This document shows positions 41,300-49,610 of a stretch of 64,000 nt of DNA, in pieces; the stretch's first letter is position 1; each line of letters begins with the position of its first letter. Position numbers and translations under genes: made by a program. The notes under the pieces were generated by a model, which was given only the letters and a program-made list of their open reading frames with translations, was not told the origin of the DNA and made no database searches. The stretch covers positions 62,001 through 126,000 of the forward strand of contig CAIRYG010000003.1 of the NCBI GenBank assembly GCA_903882745.1. The letters are read 5' to 3'. This DNA is from an uncultured Gemmatimonadota bacterium. GTDB taxonomy: Bacteria > Gemmatimonadota > Gemmatimonadetes > Gemmatimonadales > Gemmatimonadaceae.

Positions 41300-43554
41300 T
41301 GCGTGAAGCTCAACACGTTGTTCCGCACCGACGCCCGGTAGATGTACGCCGCCGCGTTCTCCGTGTCGAACACATTGAACAGATCCACGAAGAACGCGAA
41401 CTTCCCGCGCGACGTCTCCACCTCGCGCGTCGCCCGCAAGTCCGCGCGGTGATACCACGGCAACCGACTCGCGCCGAGCGCGGTGATCGGTCCGTACTCC
41501 GTCAGGATCACCACCTGGCGTCCCGTGCGTCCCACGCGCACCGTGTCCGCCACCGCGTGCACCGGTGACTCGGGCCACCCGCTGTGCACCTGCCACGCGC
41601 CGGAGAATCTCCATCCGGAACCGACCGGCTTGTACGAGAGGTCCACGTACGCCGTGTGCTGCTGATCGAAGGTGCGAGGCACGAGCACACCGCTCACTTT
41701 GTCCGCGACATACGACTGCGCATAACTCGCCGACACATCCCAGCCGATCTTCGACGTGACCTGCGTGCTCAGCTCCACACCGCGCGCCACCCCTTCGGTC
41801 GCATTGCGGAAGGTGCGATCCAGATTCAGCTCCGGAAAGACGATCACGTCCGACCGCAGATTCACGTAGCGCGGCCGCTCCTGCGTCGTGATCCGCTCGT
41901 ACCCCTCCACGCGCATCGTCGTGTTCGACCAGGGATGATACTCGACGCCGAGCACGCGATGCTCCGCGATGTCCGCGGCGGCGAATGTCGTCACCGCGTC
42001 CTGCACCTGGAGCCCGAAGATCTGCTGCGGCTGCACGTAGCGCCCCGTCGCCAATCGCAGCGAGAGTTTGGGCGTGATGGTGATGAGCGCATTCGCACGC
42101 GGACTCACCAGCGCATCCTTCGTCCAGCTCGCCTGGTCATACCGCGCGCCGATCTCCGTCACCAGCCAACTGAACGGCTTGAAACGTGGCGCCAAATACG
42201 CGCTCGCCTGCGTGCCGTTCGTCTGCATCTTCGTCAGATAGGGCACGATATCATCCACGAGCGTATCCGCCTGCACGCGCCGGATCGAGCGCTGTGCGGA
42301 ATAGTCGTACGTCCCCTTCTGCGGCTTGAGCTCCGCGCCCCAGCGCCACGCCCATCGGTCGCCGAGTGAGAGCGTCCAGTCGCTGCGCACACCCACGAAG
42401 TTGAACTCACGGATATCGTGTACCTTGCTGCGCACGGGCGCCGACCCCTGCTCGTCCCCTTGTCGTTGCCAGGTCAGCTTCCCGCTCGAGAGCACGGTGC
42501 GCGCCACGAGCTTGTCGCCGAACTGCCCGTCCCACGTGAGCCAGCCATAGTTGCTGCCGTAGCTGCTCGCGATCGAGCCGTCCTTGATCGCGTATTGCGT
42601 CTTGTCCCCCGCGAGCAACAGCTGCGCGGAGAGCGTGTGATGCGCCGAGAGTTCGTACTGCGTCTTGGCGAACACATCGCTGTAGGTGGGGTTCAGCGAG
42701 TCCGCGCGCCCAGCGAGTTTGAGCGCCAAGTCCAAGTAGCCGCGTCGTGCCGACACGAGCCAGCTCCCGCGCCCGTTGTCAAACCCACCCTGCGTCTGCG
42801 CACGCAAGTTCGTCACGCTCACACCAACCGCCGTTCGCACGCGATCGGTCTTGGGGTCCGTTGATTTCAATGCGAGCACCGAGCCCAACCGCCCACCATG
42901 ATCGGCAGTGAAACCACTCGTTGTCAGCTCAACCCCGCCAATACTCTGCACATCAAGAATAGAGATGGCGTTATCGAAGTCCTTCATATGAAAGGGTTCG
43001 TACAACTCCATCCCATCCAACGTCACGAGCGTCTGATCCACCTCCGCGCCGCGCACATGGAAGCCGGCGCTGAAATCACCACTCGTCACACCGGGCAATC
43101 GATTGATGGACCGAAAGAGATCCTCGCCTAACTGCGGGCGTGTCATCAGCTGCTCACGCCCGATGGATTGCATGGACGGCGTCGTCTGCGTCATCAACCC
43201 AAAGAACCCAGGGGAAACGACAACCGCCGAGAGCGGGAGGGGAGCGCGCGTCAGTTGCGTGCGGAGCGTGGCAGCAGTGCTGTCACCCCCCACCAAGAGC
43301 GCGCTCTGCACGAGCGGCAAAAATCCGAGTCGGGTAAACCGGAGCTGCGCCTCCCCAGCTGGGACGCGTTCCAGCACATACACGCCGTCCTCGCCCGTCA
43401 CCGTGCGGCGCCCCGCCCCAACGAGCTCCACCCGAACGCCAGAAATCGGCACATGCGCGGAATCGCTCACGACCCCCCTGATCCGAACGAGCCCCTGCGC
43501 CTCGACTACTGTCGTAATAAGCGACAATATGGCGATACTAAAGAGCCACTGCAA
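41242..43554 (-). CDS. TonB-dependent receptor with carboxypeptidase-regulatory domain
   Basis: A 770-aa outer-membrane receptor. It starts at TTG 43554, preceded by GGAG; a CTG start 42 nt further upstream with GAGGAG is an alternative. The signal peptide ends TTVVEAQ. A CarboxypepD_reg-like domain (about residues 22-105, IRGVVSDSAHVPISGVRVELV) is followed by the plug (about 115-230, INRLPGVTSGDFSAGFHVRGA and QTLVTLDGMELYEPFHM) and a beta-barrel ending in aromatic SWEF. It should import a siderophore, glycan or peptide with TonB energy; there is no clear ligand clue. Its 3' end is duplicated 4.4 kb downstream. Confidence 0.92.
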   Translation of the reverse strand: MQWLFSIAILSLITTVVEAQGLVRIRGVVSDSAHVPISGVRVELVGAGRRTVTGEDGVYVLERVPAGEAQLRFTRLGFLPLVQSALLVGGDSTAATLRTQLTRAPLPLSAVVVSPGFFGLMTQTTPSMQSIGREQLMTRPQLGEDLFRSINRLPGVTSGDFSAGFHVRGAEVDQTLVTLDGMELYEPFHMKDFDNAISILDVQSIGGVELTTSGFTADHGGRLGSVLALKSTDPKTDRVRTAVGVSVTNLRAQTQGGFDNGRGSWLVSARRGYLDLALKLAGRADSLNPTYSDVFAKTQYELSAHHTLSAQLLLAGDKTQYAIKDGSIASSYGSNYGWLTWDGQFGDKLVARTVLSSGKLTWQRQGDEQGSAPVRSKVHDIREFNFVGVRSDWTLSLGDRWAWRWGAELKPQKGTYDYSAQRSIRRVQADTLVDDIVPYLTKMQTNGTQASAYLAPRFKPFSWLVTEIGARYDQASWTKDALVSPRANALITITPKLSLRLATGRYVQPQQIFGLQVQDAVTTFAAADIAEHRVLGVEYHPWSNTTMRVEGYERITTQERPRYVNLRSDVIVFPELNLDRTFRNATEGVARGVELSTQVTSKIGWDVSASYAQSYVADKVSGVLVPRTFDQQHTAYVDLSYKPVGSGWRFSGAWQVHSGWPESPVHAVADTVRVGRTGRQVVILTEYGPITALGASRLPWYHRADLRATREVETSRGKFAFFVDLFNVFDTENAAAYIYRASVRNNVLSFTHTVAPQLGRLPSAGVSWEF

Positions 43555-43787
43555 CAGGCTCCGGCCAAGGCGCGCGCAACCGATCAGAAAGACTCCTCCT
43601 CAGATACGTCCACAATAAATACGAAACCAACGGCTCGTTACCTCAGACCGACCCCCGCGCGTCACCCCTCGGCGGAGAGGACACGAATAACCGTCTCCCT
43701 ACTATAAGATACCGCACGCCCTTCGCCCGCCTTGCCATTCCACCGTCCAATGAACAGACTCACCCATACCCGTAAAAACGAGGAATC

Positions 43788-45590
43788 GTGAGCGTGAGGC
43801 CCACTGACGTTGGCACGCCTCTCCACTACCACAAGGTGGTGGACTGCCAGTATGCATGCCCGGCACATACCAATGTGCCTGAGTATCTGCGACTGATCGC
43901 CCAAGGAGAATACTCCGAGTCCTACCTCCTCAACCGGGAGTCTAATGTTTTTCCAGGGATCCTCGGCCGCACCTGCGACCGCCCCTGCGAGCCGGCCTGC
44001 CGACGCGGGCGCGTAGACGGAACGCCGGTCGCCATCTGCCGCCTCAAACGGGTCGCCGCTGATCTCCGCGACGACATCACCGATCGCCTCCCCACCGCGC
44101 CCGCCGTCAAAAACGGCAAGCGCATCGCGATGATTGGCTGCGGCCCCTCCTCGCTCACCGTCGCCAACGACCTGCTCCCACTCGGCTACGACGTCACGAT
44201 CTACGAAAAGCACTCGCAGGCCGGCGGCCTGATGCGGTTCAACATCCCCGCCTTCCGTCTCCCCGCGCAGGTGCTTGATGACGAAACCGGCTACGTGATC
44301 AACATGGGCGCCACCGTGAAATACAACACATCGGTGGACTCGCTCAAGTCACTACTCAATGAGGGATACGACGCGGTGTATGTTGGCAGCGGCGCCCCCA
44401 AAGGAAAAGAGCTCGACATCCCGGGCCGCTGGGACGGCAACGCGAAAGACGCCGTCCACATCGGCATCGAATGGCTTGGCTCGGTGCACTTCGGCCATAT
44501 CGAAAAAATCGAACCGCGCGTGCTCATTATTGGCGTCGGCAATACCGCAATGGATTGCTGCCGCACCTCCAAGCGACTCGGTGCCACTGACGTAAAAGTC
44601 ATCGCCCGTCGCTCCCGCAAATATTTCAAAGCGTCGCCGTGGGAGCTTGAGGACGCCGAGGAAGAGCAGGTCGAGATTGTTGAGAACCACGCCCCCAAGC
44701 GCTTCGTGTACGAGAACGGCACCCTCGTCGGCATGGAGTTCGAAGTACTCGAGTGGACAGAATCGGGCGGCAAGCAGAAGAGCACGGTGAAGAGCACGGT
44801 GATCATCCCCTGTGACTCCGTGATCCTCGCGATTGGGCAGGACAACGCCTTCCCTTGGATCGAGCGCGATATCGGCATCACCTTCGGCGAGTGGGACATG
44901 CCGGAAGTGGACAAGATCACGCACCAAAGTACGAACCCGAAAGTGTTCTTCGGCGGCGACGCTGCCTGGGGCCCGCAGAATATCATCTGGGCCGTGGAGC
45001 ATGGACATCAAGCGGCCGTGAGCATCCATCAGTTCTGCCAAGAGCTGAGCCCCGCCGAACGGCTTCCCTTCGGCATGAACTTGGTGAGCGTCAAAAACGG
45101 CATGCAGTCGTGGGCGTATAGCAACGACTTCAATCCGAGCCCGCGCGCCAAAATGACGCACGAGGAGCTCGTGAAGCGCTTCTCTGGTGTCGGCGTCGAA
45201 GTGGAACTTGGCTTCTCCGCCGAGCAGACGGCGACCGAAGTACAGCGCTGCCTGAACTGTGACATCGAGACGCACTTCGAGAGCAAGTTGTGCATTGAGT
45301 GCGACGCGTGCGTGGACGTCTGCCCCACGAGCTGCCTCACAATCGCGCCAGCAACCGAAACGCTCGACGAGCTCCGCGCAAAGCTCAGCGCGCCAGCCGT
45401 GAATCTCACGCAAGACATCTACACCTCGAATCCACTCCCACAGACGAAGCGTCTGATGGTGAAGGACGAAGACATCTGCTTGCATTGCGGGCTCTGCGCC
45501 GAACGTTGTCCAACGGCCGCGTGGGACATGCGCAAGTTTGAGCTCGTCGTCCCGTATGCCTTCGCCCATAGCGCACAGGCCACCGCATGA
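43788..45590 (+). CDS. NAD(P)H/FAD oxidoreductase with two C-terminal 4Fe-4S clusters
   Basis: A 600-aa protein of the glutamate-synthase small-subunit type. Order: N-terminal Fe-S domain with CQYACPAHTN and CDRPCEPACRRG; FAD-binding IGCGPSSLTVANDL (about residue 120); NAD(P)-binding IGVGNTAMDCCRTSKRLG (about 245); then two ferredoxin motifs, CIECDACVDVCPTSC (about 505) and CLHCGLCAERCP (about 565). It should pass electrons between NAD(P)H and ferredoxin-type centres. Start GTG 43788 has GAGG 4 nt upstream. It overlaps korA by 4 bp, so it is likely the electron-transfer subunit of the 2-oxoacid oxidoreductase. Confidence 0.9.
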   Translation: MSVRPTDVGTPLHYHKVVDCQYACPAHTNVPEYLRLIAQGEYSESYLLNRESNVFPGILGRTCDRPCEPACRRGRVDGTPVAICRLKRVAADLRDDITDRLPTAPAVKNGKRIAMIGCGPSSLTVANDLLPLGYDVTIYEKHSQAGGLMRFNIPAFRLPAQVLDDETGYVINMGATVKYNTSVDSLKSLLNEGYDAVYVGSGAPKGKELDIPGRWDGNAKDAVHIGIEWLGSVHFGHIEKIEPRVLIIGVGNTAMDCCRTSKRLGATDVKVIARRSRKYFKASPWELEDAEEEQVEIVENHAPKRFVYENGTLVGMEFEVLEWTESGGKQKSTVKSTVIIPCDSVILAIGQDNAFPWIERDIGITFGEWDMPEVDKITHQSTNPKVFFGGDAAWGPQNIIWAVEHGHQAAVSIHQFCQELSPAERLPFGMNLVSVKNGMQSWAYSNDFNPSPRAKMTHEELVKRFSGVGVEVELGFSAEQTATEVQRCLNCDIETHFESKLCIECDACVDVCPTSCLTIAPATETLDELRAKLSAPAVNLTQDIYTSNPLPQTKRLMVKDEDICLHCGLCAERCPTAAWDMRKFELVVPYAFAHSAQATA

Positions 45591-47386
45591 GCCAGATCAA
45601 CGATTTCGCCTTCAAGATGGGCACGGTCAATGGCACGGGGAGCGCGAGTGCCAACTCGATCCTCATGCAAGCCATCTTCCGCATGGGAATCCCCGTCACG
45701 GGAAAGAACATCTTCCCGTCGAACATTCAGGGGCTCCCCACCTGGTATGAGATCCGCGTCAGCAAGGACGGCTACACCGCGCGTCCGCCGGAGATCGACC
45801 TGATGGTCGCCATCAACCCCGCCACCTACAAAAAGGACGTCGCCTGTGTGCGCCCCGGCGGCTACCTGATGTACGACTCGAGCTGGCCGATGCCCGAGGA
45901 GTTGCAGCGTGACGACATCACGATCCTCGGCGTTCCGTTCGGCACGATGTGCGTTGAGACCTTCGAACGCGACCGTGATCGCACACTGCTCCGCAACATT
46001 GCCTACGCCGGCGCGCTCGCCGCACTCCTCGAGATCGACATGGACGTCGTCCACGAGATGCTCAACGAGAAGTTCGGCAAGAAAAAAGCGCTCCTCGATT
46101 TGAACTTCACGGCCATCCGACTCGGCTACGACTACGCCAAGGCGAACTTCGAGTGCCCGCTCCCCTTCCACCTCAAGCGGATGGATGAGACGAGTGGCCA
46201 TATCCTGATGGACGGCAACACCGCCTGCGGCTTGGGCGCGGTGTTTGCGGGTGCAACAGTTGGGGCCTGGTATCCGATCACGCCGAGTACGTCGCTGATG
46301 GAGGCGTTCAAGGCGTTCTGTGAGGAGTATCGCGTAGACAAGGCGACTGGACTCAACAACTACTGCATCATCCAAGCGGAAGATGAGTTGTCGGCGGCCG
46401 GTATTGCGATTGGCGCCAACTGGGCGGGCGCGCGTGCTTTCACGAACACCTCGGGCCCCGGCATTTCGCTGATGCAAGAGTTCATTGGGCTTGCCTACTT
46501 CACGGAAATTCCCTGCGTCTTCTTTGACGTACAGCGCGTAGGCCCGGCGACCGGCATGCCGACGCGCACGCAGCAGGGGGATCTCTTCTCGCTTGCGTAC
46601 GCCTCGCATGGCGACACCAAGCACATCGTGCTCTTCCCGGCGAATCCAGAAGATGCGTTCTATTTGAGCATCACCGCGTTCGACCTGGCGGATCGTTTCC
46701 AGACGCCGGTGTTCGTCGCGACCGATCTCGACATCGGAATGAACGACTGGATGGTCAAGCGTCTGCAGTGGGACGACACGCGGACATGGGATCGCGGCAA
46801 GGTGTTGAACGCCGAGGAGCTGGAGAAGGTGAAGAGTTTCTCCCGCTACCTCGATGTGGATGGCGACGGGATCGCCGCGCGCACGTTGCCGGGCGTGGGA
46901 GCGAAGGGTGCGTATTTTGTGCGCGGCTCGGGGCATAACAAGCACGGCGCGTACACCGAGGATTCTGCCGAATATCAGGAAGTGTTAGATCGACTGGCGC
47001 TCAAGTTCCATACCGCGGCCAGCGTCGTCCCTGCACCTGAGTTCTTCGTACAGCCCGATGCAGAGATTGGCATCGTGTCGATCGGCGGCTGTCACGCGGC
47101 AGTGCTCGAAGCCGTCGATCGCTTGAAGGATCAGGGGATCGTGGCCGACTACATGCGCATCAAAGCCTTCCCCTTCTGCGATGATGTGCAGGAGTTCTTG
47201 GTGAAGCATCCCGTGACTTTTGTCGTGGAGCAGAACCGCGATGCACAGTTACGTGCCATGCTCGCGATCGAAACCGGTGTCGCGCGCGATCGTATGACCG
47301 CTGTGCTGGATTACGGCGGCGAGCCGCTGACTGCTCGCGGGGTGGTGAGCGCGGTAACCACGCATCTTCAGGGGGCCATGGTATGA
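45587..47386 (+). CDS. korA: 2-oxoacid:ferredoxin oxidoreductase, alpha (gamma-alpha fused) subunit
   Basis: A 599-aa KorA-type subunit. The N-terminal gamma-like domain (about residues 10-190, GTGSASANSILMQAIFRMG) is fused to the alpha domain (about 205-595, GNTACGLGAVFAGATVGAWY and PITPSTSLMEAF). With KorB it would oxidise 2-oxoglutarate or another 2-oxoacid to the acyl-CoA, reducing ferredoxin. It starts in an ATGA overlap with the FAD/Fe-S gene and ends in an ATGA overlap with korB. Substrate specificity (2-oxoglutarate versus pyruvate or branched-chain acids) is not certain. Confidence 0.9.
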   Translation: MSQINDFAFKMGTVNGTGSASANSILMQAIFRMGIPVTGKNIFPSNIQGLPTWYEIRVSKDGYTARPPEIDLMVAINPATYKKDVACVRPGGYLMYDSSWPMPEELQRDDITILGVPFGTMCVETFERDRDRTLLRNIAYAGALAALLEIDMDVVHEMLNEKFGKKKALLDLNFTAIRLGYDYAKANFECPLPFHLKRMDETSGHILMDGNTACGLGAVFAGATVGAWYPITPSTSLMEAFKAFCEEYRVDKATGLNNYCIIQAEDELSAAGIAIGANWAGARAFTNTSGPGISLMQEFIGLAYFTEIPCVFFDVQRVGPATGMPTRTQQGDLFSLAYASHGDTKHIVLFPANPEDAFYLSITAFDLADRFQTPVFVATDLDIGMNDWMVKRLQWDDTRTWDRGKVLNAEELEKVKSFSRYLDVDGDGIAARTLPGVGAKGAYFVRGSGHNKHGAYTEDSAEYQEVLDRLALKFHTAASVVPAPEFFVQPDAEIGIVSIGGCHAAVLEAVDRLKDQGIVADYMRIKAFPFCDDVQEFLVKHPVTFVVEQNRDAQLRAMLAIETGVARDRMTAVLDYGGEPLTARGVVSAVTTHLQGAMV

Positions 47387-48438
47387 CGTCCATTGCGAAG
47401 CCACCAGTCCGGCACCCCGGTCTCCCCAAGAACGCGCTCGGCCTCACCAAGCGCGACTACGAAGGGGCCATGAGCACGCTGTGCGCGGGCTGCGGACACG
47501 ATTCCGTGACCGCCGCACTTGTGCAAGCGTTCTGGGAGAGTGATTGCCCGCCGCATCGCGCCGCCAAGATGAGCGGCATCGGCTGCTCGTCCAAGACGAC
47601 CGCTTACTTTATGAAGCATTCGCACGGGTTCAACTCCGTGCACGGGCGCATGCCCAGCGTAACCAGTGGTGCCAACGCCGCGAACCGCGACCTGATGTAC
47701 ATCGGTATCTCCGGCGACGGTGATTCGTTAAGCATCGGACTCGGCCAGATGAGCCACGCCATCCGCCGCAATGTGCGGATGCTCTACATGCTCGAGAACA
47801 ATGGCGTGTACGGACTCACCAAAGGGCAGTTCTCTGCCGCGTCGGACATTGGAAGCACGAGCAAGAAGGGGGAGGCGAATGTGCAGCCGCCCATTGATCC
47901 CTGTTTGTTAGCGCTCACCCTTGGCGCAACATTTGTCGCGCGTTCGTTCAGTGGCGACAAGGATCAGCTTGTGCCGATTATCAAGGCGGGGCTCGCGCAT
48001 AACGGCTTCGCGCTGATCGATGTGATTTCCCCCTGTGTGAGCTTCAACGACCACGAGGGAAGCACCAAGAGCTACAAGTACACCCGTGCGCATGAAGTCG
48101 AGCTCACGTCGTCGGACTTCGTGCCGCTTCGCCGCGAGATCACCACGCCGAATGCGGATACGGAGATGACGGCCGTGACGATGCACGACGGCAGCACCGT
48201 GCGGTTCCGGAAGACGCACGAAGGCTACGATCCCACGAACCGCGAGCAGGCCTGGCTGCATGTGCGCGAATGCCAGAAGCGAGGCGAGGTCGCGACCGGG
48301 ATTCTGTATATCGAGGAAGGAGGAAAGGACATGCACGCTCTGGCCAAGACGGTGGAGACGCCGCTGGTGGATCTGCCCTACAGCGTGCTGTGCCCGGGGT
48401 CGAAGGCGCTGGATGCGTTGATGGAGGAGTACCGTTGA
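47383..48438 (+). CDS. korB: 2-oxoacid:ferredoxin oxidoreductase, beta subunit
   Basis: A 351-aa thiamine-pyrophosphate subunit. CAGCGHDSVTAAL near the N-terminus and IGCSSKTTAY are typical, and the TPP/Mg motif is GISGDGDSLSIGLGQ...LENNGVYGLTKGQFS. It carries the Cys residues CAGCGH and GCSS expected for a cluster or TPP pocket. It is cotranslated with korA (4-bp overlap) and followed by a TGATG overlap with a mini-plug lipoprotein. Confidence 0.92.
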   Translation: MTSIAKPPVRHPGLPKNALGLTKRDYEGAMSTLCAGCGHDSVTAALVQAFWESDCPPHRAAKMSGIGCSSKTTAYFMKHSHGFNSVHGRMPSVTSGANAANRDLMYIGISGDGDSLSIGLGQMSHAIRRNVRMLYMLENNGVYGLTKGQFSAASDIGSTSKKGEANVQPPIDPCLLALTLGATFVARSFSGDKDQLVPIIKAGLAHNGFALIDVISPCVSFNDHEGSTKSYKYTRAHEVELTSSDFVPLRREITTPNADTEMTAVTMHDGSTVRFRKTHEGYDPTNREQAWLHVRECQKRGEVATGILYIEEGGKDMHALAKTVETPLVDLPYSVLCPGSKALDALMEEYR

Positions 48439-48785
48439 TGCGGCGTTCGCTCACCCATCGCGCTGGCTCCCTCGCGGGAGTGGCGTCGCTCCTGCTTGCC
48501 AGCGCCTGCAGTGCCGCGCATACAACGCAGAAGCCCGCGGAGGTTGTCGCGCCGGTGCAGCCAGCCGCAGTACAATCAGTCCGAGCGCAGGCTGCCGCTC
48601 CGCGCGCCGATTCAGCAACTATGACACCCCTGTTTTTCTTGAATGGGGTGCGGATTACGCAGGAGAAAATGCAGCAGATCCCCAAGGAGAGCATTGCCTC
48701 GGTGGAGGTACTCAAGGGGAAGACGGCGATCGATAAGTATGGGGCCGACGCGATCGGCGGCGTGGTGCTGATCGTGACCAAGTAG
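48438..48785 (+). CDS. Mini-plug lipoprotein (stand-alone TonB-receptor plug-like)
   Basis: A 115-aa protein starting in the korB stop (TGATG). The signal ends LLLASAC, so it is a lipoprotein. After an Ala/Pro/Gln linker (about residues 28-60) comes PLFFLNGVRITQEKMQQIPK, then SIASVEVLKGKTAIDKYG and ADAIGGVVLIVT. This is the end of a TonB-receptor plug (target-sequence loop, VEVLKG, then G-x-x-G-x-V) with no barrel. Such short plug proteins exist in other high-GC and Bacteroidota-like genomes; their role is unknown to me. Coupling to a cytoplasmic ferredoxin enzyme operon is surprising. Confidence 0.78.
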   Translation: MRRSLTHRAGSLAGVASLLLASACSAAHTTQKPAEVVAPVQPAAVQSVRAQAAAPRADSATMTPLFFLNGVRITQEKMQQIPKESIASVEVLKGKTAIDKYGADAIGGVVLIVTK

Positions 48786-48833
48786 CGGTCAGCGGATGTT
48801 GAAGGTGATCGCGCCGTAGCGTCGCAGTCGACG

Positions 48834-49238
48834 TTACGGCGCGATCACATCCAGCCCCGGGAAGTACTCGCGGTACAACCGCCCGTCGCGCGTGAGGAGC
48901 CGCATGCGCTTCACCATCGCATGCGCGCCGATGTAAAAGTCGGGGAACGGAGATCGACGCGTGCCCCCGGCGCGTCGGTAGCGGGCGAAGGCCTTGCCCG
49001 CGAGGAAAGCGGCCTCCCACGGCAGCGTCTCTCGACGGAGCGAGGGGCGTGGAAGCGCCGCCTCAAGCGCATTGATGTCTGGGAATGGCACCGAGACCTC
49101 GGCATAAATGATCGGATTGATCACCAGCACTGAGCTCTGACTGAGCAAGTGCAGCTGGTCGAACGACCACCGATACCACTCCGACTCCTCACGAAAGATG
49201 TCGATCAGCACATTGCTGTCGACCAATACGCGGCTCAT
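48834..49238 (-). CDS. PIN-domain toxin, VapC-like
   Basis: A 134-aa PIN nuclease. Conserved acids: MSRVLVDSNVLIDIF (first Asp), NPIIYAEV (Glu), SPFPDFYIGAHA (Asp) and LLTRDGRLYREYFP (Asp), so the Mg-dependent RNase site looks complete. The start at 49238 overlaps the antitoxin stop by 4 bp. As a VapC-type toxin it would cleave RNA when released from its partner. Confidence 0.88.
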   Translation of the reverse strand: MSRVLVDSNVLIDIFREESEWYRWSFDQLHLLSQSSVLVINPIIYAEVSVPFPDINALEAALPRPSLRRETLPWEAAFLAGKAFARYRRAGGTRRSPFPDFYIGAHAMVKRMRLLTRDGRLYREYFPGLDVIAP

Positions 49239-49486
49239 ATCCGCTTCTTCGGCGGCGGCTCCCAGTCCCGGGTCATTGCCATGATTTCGTCCGTCGTCAT
49301 CCCACAGTCCTTGAGCGCTCCGGACATGCGCGCCAACAACTCGTCCGCCCGCCGCGCGGCCGATGTCTTCGTCATAACCACGGAATCCCCGTCGATCCGG
49401 AACTCGACATCCGTGTTCGGATGCATCCCGAGTTGATCCCGGATCTCCTGAGGAATCGTGACCTGCCCCTTGGTCGTGATACGCAT
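49235..49486 (-). CDS. AbrB-type antitoxin, VapB-like
   Basis: An 83-aa protein. The N-terminal swapped-hairpin AbrB domain reads MRITTKGQVTIPQEIRDQLG, the usual DNA-binding opening, and the C-terminal helix (about residues 45-83) would wrap the toxin. GAGG lies 5 nt before the ATG. Two direct repeats in the promoter are a likely autoregulatory operator. Confidence 0.88.
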   Translation of the reverse strand: MRITTKGQVTIPQEIRDQLGMHPNTDVEFRIDGDSVVMTKTSAARRADELLARMSGALKDCGMTTDEIMAMTRDWEPPPKKRI

Positions 49487-49507
49487 GGAACCTCTTCTGA
49501 AAGGCTG

Positions 49508-49535
49508 GTAATACTTTCAATTGTAATACTCCCAA
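49508..49535 (-). promoter_or_regulatory. VapBC promoter and direct-repeat operator
   Basis: On the minus strand TTGGGA (49530-49535), 16 bp, TATTAC (49508-49513). The 8-bp element GTAATACT occurs twice in direct orientation (49508-49515 and 49523-49530), 15 bp apart and overlapping both promoter boxes, as expected for autorepression by an AbrB-type antitoxin. Confidence 0.5.
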
Positions 49536-49610
49536 CTGGCTGAGCAAGTGAGACGGGAAGTACCGCGGGCTACATTATCGGGCGTGACCCCCCGCTCACC
49601 GAACTCAAAA

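Noticed and set aside
44352-46945. Two long minus-strand frames opposite the FAD/Fe-S subunit and korA
   Set aside because: Both are antisense to strongly conserved enzymes with overlapping operon junctions.
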